Positions 38,801 through 49,604 of a stretch of 64,000 nucleotides of DNA are shown piece by piece. This DNA is from Spinacia oleracea (taxonomy: Eukaryota; Streptophyta; Magnoliopsida; Caryophyllales; Amaranthaceae), in the NCBI RefSeq assembly GCF_020520425.1, contig NC_079488.1, forward strand, positions 4,379,747 to 4,443,746, read 5' to 3'. How positions within the stretch are numbered: position 1 is the stretch's first letter; every line of letters starts with the position of its first letter. The position numbers and the translations under genes were made by a program. The notes under the pieces are model-generated. The model did no database searches. It had not been told where the DNA came from and saw only the letters and a list, made by a program, of their open reading frames with translations.

Positions 38801-41800
38801 CTTTCGTTATTCTATCAAACTGCACTGTTATCCTGTGCGATAAAACAAATGACTAAAAATGCCCTGGGTCCTCATAATGGCGAACAACCGTTCCAAAGAG
38901 AATTTGTCAGTATAGGAAGAGAAGAAGAGGTGATTTCGTGGTCTACCATTTTGAAAACATATCACACACATCTGATTGTGAGCATTTATTTGTTTCAGGC
39001 ATCAGATCTGAAGTTAGTAGGTGTTAATCATGTTATTCTCTTGAAACAAGGTACCACGGCTCCGCAGAAAAGCTTTATCCTTCATCCTAGGTTTCCAGAT
39101 GTAACTGAAAATAGTTGAGCAAAAATGTGTAGAGATTTCTTAAAGTGATTATGGAACATTTTGCTAGAGAAAAACCCGGAGAATCCTCTAATCCCTTCAC
39201 TTATCTGTAGGGCTTAAAGGAACAATTCTACCCCAAATAATCTCGTAATTTCTCATACAGTCATATCTGATAAAAAAAAAGTGTAAGCTGTAACTCTATA
39301 AGGCAAGGAAAGAAATAGAAAAATAACAACTCCTTTACTCAGGTTTCTTCCCAGACCCTTATCTTAACCAGCCCCATCCTAACTTTGTACCTGACCAAGG
39401 GAAAAAACAAGGAATGTACGTGACATTTAAATTTCAAAGAATTGGATTAGAGAACTTGAGTGCCTGTAAAAGTGTCCCAACCATTCCCCGCTGTACCCCA
39501 TACCAGTGCTCAGTAACTCTATATCCAAGAGATTTAGTTTTTGTCAGACAAACTGATGGAAATGAAAGGAAAGAGCATTTCCAATTATTATTCGGCATGT
39601 CTGGTGGTGCTTTGTTTGAGAAATTGATGGAATTGAAAGAAAATATATATTTCTGGATATAATAAGAAGTTCTTGAGTTGTTCATGTATATATCTTTTAG
39701 TTATATTTTTTTGAGACAAAGATCTGATTGCAGGGAAATTGTCCGTAGACCTATGGTGGAAGCACAGTGCTCAGTGCAGTTATGTTTTCCTGTAGAATTG
39801 AAGAATGGGGACATGGTAAGAGTGCTTTTTTTACTTTTTTTGGCAGCTATGGCATGAGTGTTGACTTTCATTACTTGCCATTTGAGGACTGGTGTGAACT
39901 TCATATTTGTTTAACTTTCATCTGAAGTTTGATCGTCTTGACGTGATCTGATTCCGTCTTGTCTGAAACTCCGACATTAGCGCTTTTGAATTTTTAGTCT
40001 TGTACTTCTTGTATTTTGTAGTTTCCTCACTGTATATCTGTAGGTGTTGGTTTGAAATATATTGTCAAGAAATTCTACTCTACACGTAGTAAAGACTTCT
40101 ACCCTCGATAATTTTCTGGTTTCTTTCTTTCCAAGTATTGTACCTGATATCCCCTCACACTTTAGAATCCAATCTTTCTCCTTTGTTCTTTTGACAAATA
40201 TGGCAGGTCAAGGTTGTATTGAACACATCCCAAATTAAGCTATTAGTGCCTAAAAGATAGAACCAGAAGTTTTAAGACAGAGAGGATTAACAAAGTCTCT
40301 TCTAGAAACAAGTTATAGTGTCTTGTGGATTAAAATTTCGTAACTTAGGTACATTCTCTGTCGTCATCCTCTCCTTAATTGCTGAGTTGCTGCCATGTGA
40401 AAATAGAAAAAGTTGTAGGAGCCGTTGTCTTCCATATCAGAAGCAAGTCTCTTTAAGAAAGTTATCAAAATAATTGACAGAAAAGATATCATGCAACTAA
40501 ATCATATCATCATTTCTGTTGGCTCATGAAAAGAAGTAACTGCATGATATCTCCTGGTGATCCTCAAATTGCATGATTCTAAGGAAACAGACCTTTTCAT
40601 GTTGATCTCCACACAAAATATGTTAGAATTGAAACACAACTTATGTAAGTCACTAGAGCTCCTATCGTAGTTTGGGTTCAAAGCCCAGTTCGTGAACATG
40701 CCAAAACAAGCACCATAAAAAGTTGTGCTGTGGGCTGTGATTTTGATGGACATGTATATTCACATGGCGGTGGTCAGCTAGGAAACTTTGCTGGCAATGT
40801 ATTTACTTTACTGCATGGTATAGCTTGGATTATTTGCTTAATATTGTTTAGTTTCCTAATTTACTTCGGATTGCTAATTAATAAATTGGGTAGATTTTTT
40901 GTATGTGCCTTATTCTAGGATTTTAGACTTGGGATGTTTCCTAATTTAGGCGGGTTTTATGGTTTAGCCTAAAGGGGGTTTGGCTAGTTGTAGTTAGTAA
41001 ACGGAATAATCAATTGCATTATTGTGAAGGTTGTATTATTTCGTAGGAACTTAATAATGCAATATTATTTGGGATCAGTGGCACACAGTCTTTACAAAGT
41101 GCCATGCCAAAACACCATGTCACCACCCTTGGACCTTTATCCGCTTTTACCTTGAAACCTAGGACTAATGACTTGAAACCCTGCGAAGGGGAATGCCTAC
41201 TCCACGAGAGCAAGAAACCTTCTGATCCTACCCTGTAACTTCTCCTCACCATGCTTGAGCTTTTTGAGACTTTACGAGTACACCTCCACTTCAATTGCAA
41301 ACCTTCAAAGCTTAAGCCACCCTTCCTTGAGAGGTTCATTTATGGCATACTATGGTCTAATACAAAGAATTTCACGTACCTTGTGTCCACAAATGTCTTT
41401 GCACTAATCCCAACGAAAGCCCTTATCGGATTTCTCCTTGGCCCATAGGATGTCCCCAAGCCATCTTTCCTGGCCTTTATTGAAATGTGCGGGCAAGCCT
41501 TTATGCTGCTACTCTGCTAGCAGGGATGATACTGTTACAGATACATTTTAGATTTTAGATTTTAGATTGAGTTATTAAGATTTTGATCACAAGCCCGATC
41601 GTGAGTATATATTACATAATTTCTCTTCACTTTTCCCCTTTCGATAATTCAATCTCTGTGATTATATAGTCCAAAATAATTGAAGTATGTGGCTGACTGG
41701 ATGATTTGAAGTACTGGTTAAGGGTTCTATATTCTCGTTGCACTGTTGAGTTTTCTAACACGGGTACGTAAGACAAAATGAAAAATCGAAGTAACAAGTA

Positions 41801-44215
41801 GAATTTCATACTGCATGTCTGCATGATATAACAAGAATTTCATACTGCATGCCAGCCCAACCCCAGTATTGACGTCCACTTGTGGACTTTGTTGATCTTT
41901 TACCTTTTCTGTGATGGGCTAGATTGAAGAGATTCACTTTGTTGGATTTCTGAGTAAATTGCTGGAGACAAAGATGATACAAGTACTCCGCTTTAAACAT
42001 GGGCAGGTGCGCATGTCTTTCACAATTTTTTCTATTTTCCACTTTATCTCTCTTTATGGTGGATGTTCCTGATATTGCTTCTGCATATTTGGCATAGATT
42101 TACTCTGCAGGTGTGTCTGTATTCTTGGGGGGAAACAAGCCATCAAGAACTGGTGACGTACGCGGGGACATTAGCATAAACTTTTCTTGTGATCCTTCAG
42201 TGGCTTCAACTCTGGTCATCCTTTGTACTCATTGTCCTTTGTGTTTGTATGTGTCGGGTGGGGTGTGTTACAATCAGCTAAAGCCAATTTTTCAACATTT
42301 TACAACAGGTTGACCTGGCATTAGATGAGGTTTTGCATCTGCAGAATGAAGGCCCTTCAAATGAAGATATCTCAACCATACTTGAAATTGAGCAGAGAGC
42401 CCATGAAAATGGCTTGCAGGTATTTTCGAAAATCATCTCCTTATTTTTTAAAGTATATGTTCTCTCTTTTACATAAAATGATGTCATACCAGGTTGTCAT
42501 TATTTATATACCTGTTAGTTTGCATAATTTATCTCATCTCCTCCCAGGAGAACTACTATTGGTTAGAAAGGATTATTCGAAGTTACCAATCAAGAGTCTA
42601 TTCTGGTGATTTAGGCTCTTCTTTCCAGGTTAGAAGTTTTCTTTAATGTTCTATATATTATGTGCTTCTATTTTAAGCTCTCTTCATGATGCATCCGCTA
42701 GTATCGTATCTCTGATACCTGACCTGATGATTAGCAAAAGCTATATATATATACATGTATACACTATGTTACTCGGACTCTTCGTTTTACTTCAAGTACC
42801 CGTGTCGGATCCTCGACACTTGGACATGGGTATGGACACTCCGACACTTCATTTTGGTCTAAAATCAAGGAAATTTTCCACAATTTAGCCGTGTCGGACA
42901 CTTGGACACGTACCCGTATCCGACACTCGTACCCGAGTCTGAGTAACATAGTGTATACATCATTTTGACAGCACCATTCAAAACTTTGACTATTAATATC
43001 AAAGTCAGCATATAAATGGTGTAAAGCGTCAAAATGGTTCATCAATTGAGAAATGGAGGAAATATATCCCCCCCCCCCCCCCCCCCAATTTAGATGCTTC
43101 CTCCTTCAATCATATTTCTGTTACAACTTACAAAAGATGGCTGATGAATTCGGTTGCTCTGTAATATTTATCTCTTCCTACAGGTTTCTTTCTTCTTATT
43201 ATTAGTTCTCCCTTACAGATTCAAGACGAAGCACGGTTGAGAGTAAGAACATCTCTAACACCGTTAACATCAAAGTTTGCATTGCAAAGAATTCTTCCAT
43301 TTCCTTGCAGAAAGAAGTACACAGTGGTCATTTTGGTTCCTCAAACTAGACGTTTCCAATTGCTAAGCTCATTTTTTTGGGAAAGTTATCCATCTACGAA
43401 GGTCAGTTGGAATTTGTCAGCTTTTGCATCTCATTTTTTTGGTTGGATCAGATCAAGATTCAAGACACATGCAAACAGGTCTAGAACTTTAGGTCTTTGT
43501 AGTTTGTACAACCAGGGTACTTATCTTAGGCACTTATGTTGTCCAATGTTAAAATTCTGAATAAATAGGATTTATATTTAATCTTTAGCCACTAGAACAG
43601 GATAGATGCAGTACAGGATCATTGATCACTCCAACTGCATCCACCTGTCTTGAACGTCTGCATGATGGAGTGAACAAAATATGTTTGCCTACTGTCATAA
43701 TGGTTCATGCTGCCTTTTCTACTCATGTTAATTACGGTAACTTTTGTGCAAGACCGCCTTACCGAAAAGACCGCTTTGATTGCTTAACTAATTGGTTCCA
43801 TCGCTAAACTAATTAGTTCTATTGCTTAACTAATTGGTTTCAGCGGTTAACTAATTGGTTTCAGCGGTTAACTAATTCGTTCAAGTGCTTAACTAATTAG
43901 TTCAATTGTTTAACTAATTAGTTCCATTGTTTAACTAATTGGTTTAATTGTTTAACTAATTGGTTCCATCTCTTAACTTATATGACACCAAGATGGCCTT
44001 TTGTGTAAAACCGTCTTATATAAAAATTTGTATGTTGACTGTTTTTTTTTTTTTGAGGGAATGTAGGTTAACTATCTGCTTGTCCTTATATTTTGGATTT
44101 TCTTCTGTTTACTTATGCCCTAACTACAGACTTTATGTAACAGTATGCAGTAGGCATAGCTGGTCTGACCATTCTGACTCTCGCTTTGTGGAGATATTCG
44201 CGAAGTAAGCATTAA
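26892..44215 (+). CDS. PQQL: PQQL-like zinc protease, M16 (insulinase) family, tail-anchored
   Basis: A two-lobed M16 metallopeptidase resembling the plant protein annotated as zinc protease PQQL-like; its substrate is unknown. Exons: 26892-27100, 29762-30008, 30093-30218, 32988-33125, 33221-33355, 33432-33689, 33767-33904, 34017-34086, 34172-34385, 35762-35867, 36263-36496, 37102-37266, 37343-37492, 37571-37662, 39734-39815, 41923-42006, 42098-42214, 42309-42419, 42548-42628, 43219-43401, 44144-44215. They sum to 3012 nt and 1003 aa in one frame. The inverted zinc motif HIVEH is at 83-87. The distal Glu ligand lies in EKERGAVMEEY (161-171), at the usual spacing. The second half keeps the M16 fold (for example GGLSELSEADYIS and MDMLAGKRAEVG) without a zinc motif. 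The last exon adds YAVGIAGLTILTLALW and a basic tail, a likely C-terminal membrane anchor. If intron 20 were retained, the tail would be lost. Introns hold several MITEs, a SINE and tandem repeats. Confidence 0.92.
27126..28110. repeat. Tandem repeat of about 230-bp units in PQQL intron 1
   Basis: The block GATAATTACTTGATTTTATTTG, followed by GAACCTGGAATTTTGGTAG and AAATTGATGCAAAATATTG, starts near 27168, 27400, 27628 and 27816. Units are about 230, 228 and 188 bp, then decay through shorter pieces to about 28050. The repeat is confined to the 2.66-kb first intron and is non-coding on both strands. Confidence 0.75.
30443..30549 (-). mobile_element. tRNA-derived SINE in PQQL intron 3
   Basis: On the minus strand it begins near GATGATAGCTCAGTTGG, a near-perfect tRNA A box (TAGCTCAGTTGG). 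It continues through a GGGATCGATTC-like B box and ends in an A-tail. The 12-bp repeat TTTTGATCTTTT at 30431-30442 and 30550-30561 is the target duplication. It belongs to a different family from the SINEs at 15154 and 25354. Confidence 0.75.
31533..31754. mobile_element. Tourist-like MITE in PQQL intron 3
   Basis: The left end GGGTGCGTTCTATTCACCTG and the minus-strand right end GGCCCTGTTCTGTTCACCTT form the terminal repeat. TAA duplicates flank it (31530-31532 and 31755-31757). The interior is dominated by CTGAACTTATCTGAACTTA-type words. Confidence 0.75.
31864..32116. mobile_element. Stowaway-like MITE in PQQL intron 3
   Basis: The left end CCTCCGTTCCAAAATGTTACG is well preserved. The right end (TATTTTGAAACATAGAAATA) is a degenerate inverted partner. 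The body resembles the element at 18312-18569, with blocks such as TCAAACTTTTATAATTT in common. Confidence 0.6.
36847..37015. mobile_element. Partial hAT-like MITE in PQQL intron 11
   Basis: It begins AGGGATGGCAATGGGTAGGG, a common hAT-like MITE terminus, and contains inverted GGGTCTGG and CCAGACCC words. The expected mirror-image right end is missing. It stops about 85 bases before exon 12. Confidence 0.45.
42755..42960. mobile_element. MITE with 26-bp terminal inverted repeats in PQQL intron 19
   Basis: The first 20 bases (ATGTATACACTATGTTACTC) are repeated inverted at the end, and the match extends to 26 with one mismatch. The interior carries inverted GTGTCGGA and TCCGACAC words. The element is 206 bp and sits between exons 19 and 20. 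The superfamily was not assigned. Confidence 0.7.
43782..43970. repeat. 21-bp minisatellite in PQQL intron 20
   Basis: Nine consecutive 21-base units of the form GCTTAACTAATTGGTTCCATC follow one another with scattered substitutions. Related AGACCGCCTTACC and AAACCGTCTTATA words stand on either side in the same orientation. The array lies 170 bases before the exon coding the membrane anchor. Confidence 0.8.
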
Positions 44216-44298
44216 CCCGGAATGAAACATCCACATACCCAGATCTCTGCTTCATGTAAGGTTTGACTTTGAGACAGAATCTTGTATAATTGATAGTA

Positions 44299-44609
44299 CT
44301 CCCTCCGTTCCTAAGTAAGTGTCCACTATTCTATTTCGGGTGTTTCTTAATAAGAGTCAACTTTCTATTATCGGACATACACTTTTCCACAAATCATGAT
44401 TGTTTTTTCTTACACATTCTACCCCTTTTACACTTTTCCATCCCCACATCCACTTTTATTTGTATTTTATCAAGAAACAACTATCTATTCTATCCTTTCC
44501 CAAAAAAACCATTCTCAAATCTCAATCATTGTTTTTTTTACTCACTTTTCAGTATTCTTAATTACCGTGAATTCTCTCAAAGTGAACACTTATTTAGAAA
44601 CGGATGAAT
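44299..44609. mobile_element. Stowaway-like MITE downstream of PQQL
   Basis: CTCCCTCCGTTCCTAAGTAA at the left pairs with ACTTATTTAGAAACGGATGAA at the right, with TA on both sides. It lies 84 bases after the stop codon, so it may be transcribed as part of the 3' UTR. Confidence 0.65.
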
Positions 44610-45046
44610 TATTTGTTTGAAGAACATAAAAATTTGCTTCTCAATACAAAATGTCAGAAAACTTGTGCCAGAAGCCCCCGGGAGATGTGCTCTAAGGAAA
44701 GGAGAGCTTGAGCTTCCCAGATAATCAAATTTCCATGAACAAGTTTCCATCTAATCATTAACACCCTGAGTCAGCAGGAAGTTGCACCGGCGCTGAGCGC
44801 CGCTACCGGTGCATATTGTCCCAAGTCATTTTGATACATGCCACATTCATGGTTACAGTGCATTTTGGAAATTTTTGGTTGAAATTGTTTCAAATTCATT
44901 GCTTTTAGGGCATGGAAAGAAATAAACTGATGCCTAAATTCTATAAGCATATGAGGTTTTGATTCGTTTTTGAAAGCCTTTTTCCCTCTCCCTTGGTTAT
45001 TTTTTTGTAGTTGTGATCCATGGGGATAGTTGGATGAGCGGCTTAG

Positions 45047-45178
45047 GCTTTGTTCTTTTCACCTTAGTTTATTGCTTATTAGATCACATCAGAGTATCAG
45101 AATAGATCAGACAAGACCAAACCAGATTATACCAAAAACTAGAAAAATAAAACCAGATCAGATGAAGAAAACAAGACC
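45047..45178. mobile_element. Tourist-like MITE, short and complete
   Basis: The left end GGCTTTGTTCTTTTCACC and the minus-strand right end GGTCTTGTTTTCTTCATC are flanked by TTA at 45044-45046 and 45179-45181. At 132 bp it is the simplest copy of the family also present at 12394 and 31533. Confidence 0.75.
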
Positions 45179-46139
45179 TTAATGTCGTAATAGCCTGGAA
45201 TTTATAAAAGTAGTTAACTTGCAACTAAATACAGAGGCCATGGCTGTCATGCTTTGAGAAACTTGAAACAAAAAAAGTGGATTTACTGCAGCGGTAAAGT
45301 TCAAGCACCCAGTGCATTTTTTATTTTTGTTTTCTTGAGGGGGAGAACGAGCACAAATTTTATTAATATAAATCAGGTTTCACCAAAGTGTGTATGTTAT
45401 TGCGGAAAACGTTTAAACAAACATGCTTCAAGCCAATATCGACATCCATCTTGCCACTAGATAGGTTGTCGTATTGCCCGCTCTCCTCGCATGAATATTT
45501 ATAAATAATTCAAATAAGCAACCAACTTTCTTAATATCTTCATAGACCAAGAAGATGGGTGATTTAGTGATTACATCCGGTAAAGTGTCGTGTCGGGACG
45601 AGTCGTGTTTGTGCTCGGTTCTTGTGTTGATCTCGTGTTCATAAAATTTACCAAAACTATCTAAAAAGTATAATAGTTGCATAATATGAGAAACTAAGCT
45701 CATTGGATCGTGTTGTCGTGTCGTGTCAGAGACTGTCAGCTCTATGGGTGATGCATCGTCGTCATTTTTGATTGCCCGCATTACATTTATAGATAGGTGT
45801 CCACATTGACCTTCGCCGTCCCTATTGGAGGAGGAACCCGTGGCGTAAAGGCTCCCTTAAAAACCTTCAATTTTATTCATTTGTCGTGACTCAGTCATCT
45901 ACGTGGAACCAACTAAAGATGGCTTTGGCACGTTATTTGAAGATTGACGATGTAAACAAAGTCATATCAACCGCAATCGAGGGTCCAACAAAGGAGAGAT
46001 TGTTGTGTTTTTTTTTTTTTTAGTAGCTTCTCCACAGTTTGCTTTATAATCTTGTAGTTGTAAACGTTGTTTTCTCATTCAATATTAAGCCTATATAAAA
46101 AAAAAGGGACAAATGAATAAAAATAAAATGCATGCATAC

Positions 46140-46446
46140 CTATAAAATGAATGATGTGATGGCCATCGGAGCATCTTCCGGCAGCGGTATGGCCGGAAAA
46201 AGGTAGGTCTCACCATGCGGTGGTTTATATGTGGCCAAATGTCGCAGCCCCACCACCGGTGTCGGAATTTGAGTCTCCAAAGTTGAATATAGACGGCATC
46301 TCACATGAAGATGATGATGATGATGAAGTACTCAAACTTTGATGAGTTGCTAATACTAGTAAACATTTAGGCACCATAAACATACTAATTAATACATTTG
46401 GTAATGGTAATAATGCTAGTTGTTTAGAAGCATGATTGCAAAACAA
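46140..46446 (-). pseudogene. GDSL esterase/lipase, broken first exon
   Basis: On the minus strand a frame reads CEMPSIFNFGDSNSDTGG and then AATFGH. This is the block I signature of plant GDSL esterases/lipases with the catalytic Ser in GDS. A Ser-rich hydrophobic leader precedes it, as in secreted members. After FGHI comes a stop. The expected continuation PPHGETY appears in a second frame, and FSGHTAAGRCSDG, then HHIIHFI, in a third. At least two frame breaks are therefore present. A donor-like GTATGC follows at the usual exon 1 end. No later exons were recognised downstream (below 46140). It looks like a dead fragment, not a working gene. Confidence 0.7.
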
Positions 46447-46841
46447 TTGTGATACATCTTGTAATTAAACTAAAGAACTTATTGTTTGATCTTTTTCCTA
46501 TTGGATTGTAATAGGCTTTATGCCGAAATGTAATCTAGTTTAATCATGTCGTTTCAAAAAAAAAAAAAAACTACAGAACTTGGAGTTCCTCATGATAATT
46601 AATACTTAATCTGTCCTATACTTATACTCCTGTTTTTTTGTGAGCTGGAACTGTTTATATATAAAAAAAAGTCCTTGGATTATTACTAATCTATACTCCG
46701 TACAATACAATGGTTCATGTGAGATATTGTTTCGTATCGATTATAGTTTACAATAACAAATTTTTATTCTTACGTAAATGGAGATAGTTATTTTTGTTTT
46801 AAAACACGTTTAAGGCCGTGAAAAGTCAAGCTTAAGATGCC
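46447..46841. other. AT-rich, A-tail at about 46556-46570
   Basis: A run of 14 A after TTTAATCATGTCGTTTC looks like the 3' tail of a retroposon (LINE or SINE) on the plus strand. The body was not identified. No gene is seen. Confidence 0.35.
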
Positions 46842-47170
46842 TATAAATCTGATACCAACTGTCACGGTCCAAATGTTTTGGGCACCGGATCGTGCGTCGC
46901 GCTTCTACCTATTGGGCGGTAGGGGTTGCGGAACGAATTCAAAGGGCTCGTGAAGCGAACAAAGGTTTCTGAAAGGAGCGCTCTTGTCTATAGACAACAA
47001 GAATAGGACGCAAGCTAGCGCCGATCGGACACTTGTGTGCGCACAACAGTCACAAGTGGGGCCGACGACGCGAGTATATCAGTTTGGGAGACTTTGTTGA
47101 GGCAAGAAGACTTAAAAACAAGCGATAACACAATATCTATAAAGGTTTGCAGCAACGTTAGTGATTAAGC
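46842..47170 (-). mobile_element. LTR retrotransposon remnant with primer-binding site
   Basis: On the minus strand GTTGGTATCAGATTTA at 46842-46858 matches the start of the usual initiator-Met tRNA primer-binding site (TGGTATCAGA). It abuts a sequence ending GGACCGTGACA, a proper LTR end. The LTR would thus run rightward from 46859 in plus coordinates, with GC-rich content to about 47170. The other LTR and the coding region were not found. Confidence 0.5.
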
Positions 47171-47810
47171 AAAGACAACATCCGGTGAGATATATTAGTA
47201 CATACCCTCGTATAGGTTTATTTTGAATTGAATTAGCTAAAAGCTGCCAGCGAACATTGGGATGACAAAAACATAATAATCTTATCTAAATTCTAGAAAC
47301 TTAAAAGAAAAACCCTAAAAAACTTAGATAAGAAAAATACAAGGAAATATAAGAAAAATACAAGGTAAGAAAGATTGATTCTAACACAGAGGGAGTACTA
47401 AAGGGACGATTTAAGATGCTAATGAATATTCCTCCCATCTCGATATTTTGTACTTCTAATTTTAAGATAAACAAAATAAATAAAGACGAGAGGAGAGGAG
47501 TGATTAAGGGTCGATTTAACTTTATTACTTTATAATAAGGCAAATCTATAAGTCACACGGACTATATAATTTCGTGCTTCATGTGATTAAGTTGGATAAT
47601 TTCCTTAAACTAGCATCGATAGAAGTAAATAAAACGTATGCCCTATACCATACAAAACTTGGTGTTAAATTAATTCATTAGTACATTTCTTATTTAAGGT
47701 TGTCATTGAATTTTTGCTAGAATGACCTAGTTAGCTAGCAATTAAATATTGGTTATTTAGTTCTATCTCTTTCCTAGTTTAACTAGTTCATTTGATTTTA
47801 CTTTTCTTGA
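47171..47810. other. AT-rich intergenic, nothing recognised
   Basis: No credible open frame, terminal repeat or tandem array is visible. Confidence 0.4.
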
Positions 47811-47819
47811 TAAAAGAAA

Positions 47820-48162
47820 GGATAAATTGTTTTTTACCACCTAAAAAAATTAAAACTTGTTTTTTACCTTCTATGAAATTACATAATTTTTCACTACCAT
47901 TAATTCACAAAATTGACAAAATGTAATGCAAGTAAAGAGAGAAAGGTGAGAGAGTTAAAGAAAATCACACAAGGAGTGTAAACAATTATTGGAGGAAAAT
48001 TGAATTAGATAGCCTTATATAAAGGTTTCATCTATTTTTTCATTCTCATGTGGTAAAAAATAAGTTTTAATAGTTTTTTAGGTGGTAAAATACAAGTTTA
48101 AAATTTGTAGGTGGTAAAAAACAAAATTTCGATTTTTATAGGTGGTAAAAAACAATTTGTCC
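47820..48162. mobile_element. MULE-like MITE with 9-bp target duplication
   Basis: GGATAAATTGTTTTTTACC at the left and the inverted GGTAAAAAACAATTTGTCC at the right define the ends. Both are flanked by the 9-bp direct repeat TAAAAGAAA (47811-47819 and 48163-48171). A 9-bp duplication is typical of Mutator-like elements. The GGTGGTAAAA end words recur several times inside the right half. The element is 343 bp and non-coding. Confidence 0.8.
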
Positions 48163-48171
48163 TAAAAGAAA

Positions 48172-49604
48172 AAATGCCAAGTAAAAAATTATGCAGCACG
48201 TCCTCGCCTACTCGAGTATACTTAGAGTTATGATATAACCAAATAACCAAATTACTGATCAAAATAACGAGTAAAAGTCTAATTTGTATTAAGAAATAAA
48301 TCCTGCATTTAGCAATACCCGTATTTTTTATTTTCTAAGTACAGTTAGTAAAAGTATTTTTTATTTTAATTTCCTATATCATATAAATAATTAAAAGTAT
48401 TTTTTTTCTAATTTCCTATACAAATTAGAATTATTTTTCTGAAATAAAAAATTACATTACTCAATTTGTAAAGTAGAATAATAAGATTTTTCTACCTTTT
48501 TTGTAACGTGTATAATAGGATATATAATCTAAATATTTTAGTTTTCAAATACATTTATGACACGTAAGTGTGCCATTTCACCACTGTGACACGACCTAGT
48601 ATCATTTCCGTAACCAAATTACTGATCATAACGAGTAAAAATCTAAAAATCCTTGAATACACCTAATTGTAGAGGTATAATCGAATACAAGAGGGAGGTG
48701 GTCAAATGATATAGAGCGAAACGCTGAAATGGTGTCCTTTTTGCGGTGAAATTTGAAAAACTTTGTGGTTTTGATTATTTATGTGTTGAGTCATATTGCA
48801 TGTCTACAGGTACACTTAATTTCTAGACATGGCGGGAAGAACTTAAAATAAAATACTAATTACAAAAAGACTAACAAAATGCTAATTAACAAAATAGCAA
48901 CAAAATGCTAATTAAGAAAATACGAAGAAAATACAAATTAAGAAAATGCTAATTAAGAAAATACTAATTAAGAAAATACGAACAAACTACTAGGAAGTTT
49001 TTAATAACCAACAAAATGAAAAACAAGCGTACAGTACGTTTGTTTAAGTTAAACCTAACACATGAAGAAGTAAGAATTAAGAGAATGATTAGAAAAAGAA
49101 AATGGAAATGGAAGTTGCTAATAACATCGAGTAAGTACGTAGCTAGTGTATGAATTGCGCGGTCGATCAAATGAGTGCAATTGCAAATCGGTATTGCCAT
49201 TAGATACGAATGATCTTGAATTGTGAGATTACCATAATAGTGCTTATGGATATTCTCCAAATTAAGACAAATGATGGATAAATTTGTTATTTATATTGCT
49301 CACTTGGTTTCTTATATATTAAAACAATTAAAATAAATAAGGGTACATAGATAAAATTATTTTTACTCCCACTTGTGTCAAGCATAAAGTTGTCTCGTCC
49401 ACACTATACGAGGCTGACTACACCACTGGTCACCAACGACATTATTATCCATACTCAGGGTAAAATAGTATTTCACTTAATGTGTTGAAAAGTCAAACAA
49501 AGTACAAAAAATCGGCAACAATGACCGTCTAGTAATTAATAAAACAATGACAATATTTAAATATAACAAGGACAATATTTATGCAAACGATAACAATACT
49601 TATA
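48172..49604. other. AT-rich intergenic with short tandem array
   Basis: A degenerate array of about 15-bp units (AAAATGCTAATTAAG-like) spans about 48845-48985. The rest is AT-rich. No gene is supported. Confidence 0.45.

Larger units (their letters stand above)
44216..46139. other. PQQL 3' UTR and intergenic with MITEs
   Basis: The 3' UTR of the PQQL-like gene runs into a Stowaway-like MITE after about 80 bases. Further on there are a nested hairpin (44784-44812, GCACCGG paired with CCGGTGC around GGCGCTGAGCGCC), a Tourist-like MITE (45047-45178) and T-rich or A-rich tails near 46010 and 46100. The tails could be retroposon ends. Short open frames around 45900 match nothing I know. Confidence 0.4.

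Noticed and set aside
41019-41460. Overlapping frames on both strands in PQQL intron 15
   Set aside because: Composition is more coding-like than the intron around it and may be an old gene or retroelement piece, but I recognised no domain, so no gene is called.
45800-46010. Possible coding piece with MALARYLKIDDVNKV
   Set aside because: Frame is short, interrupted on both sides and matches no family I know.
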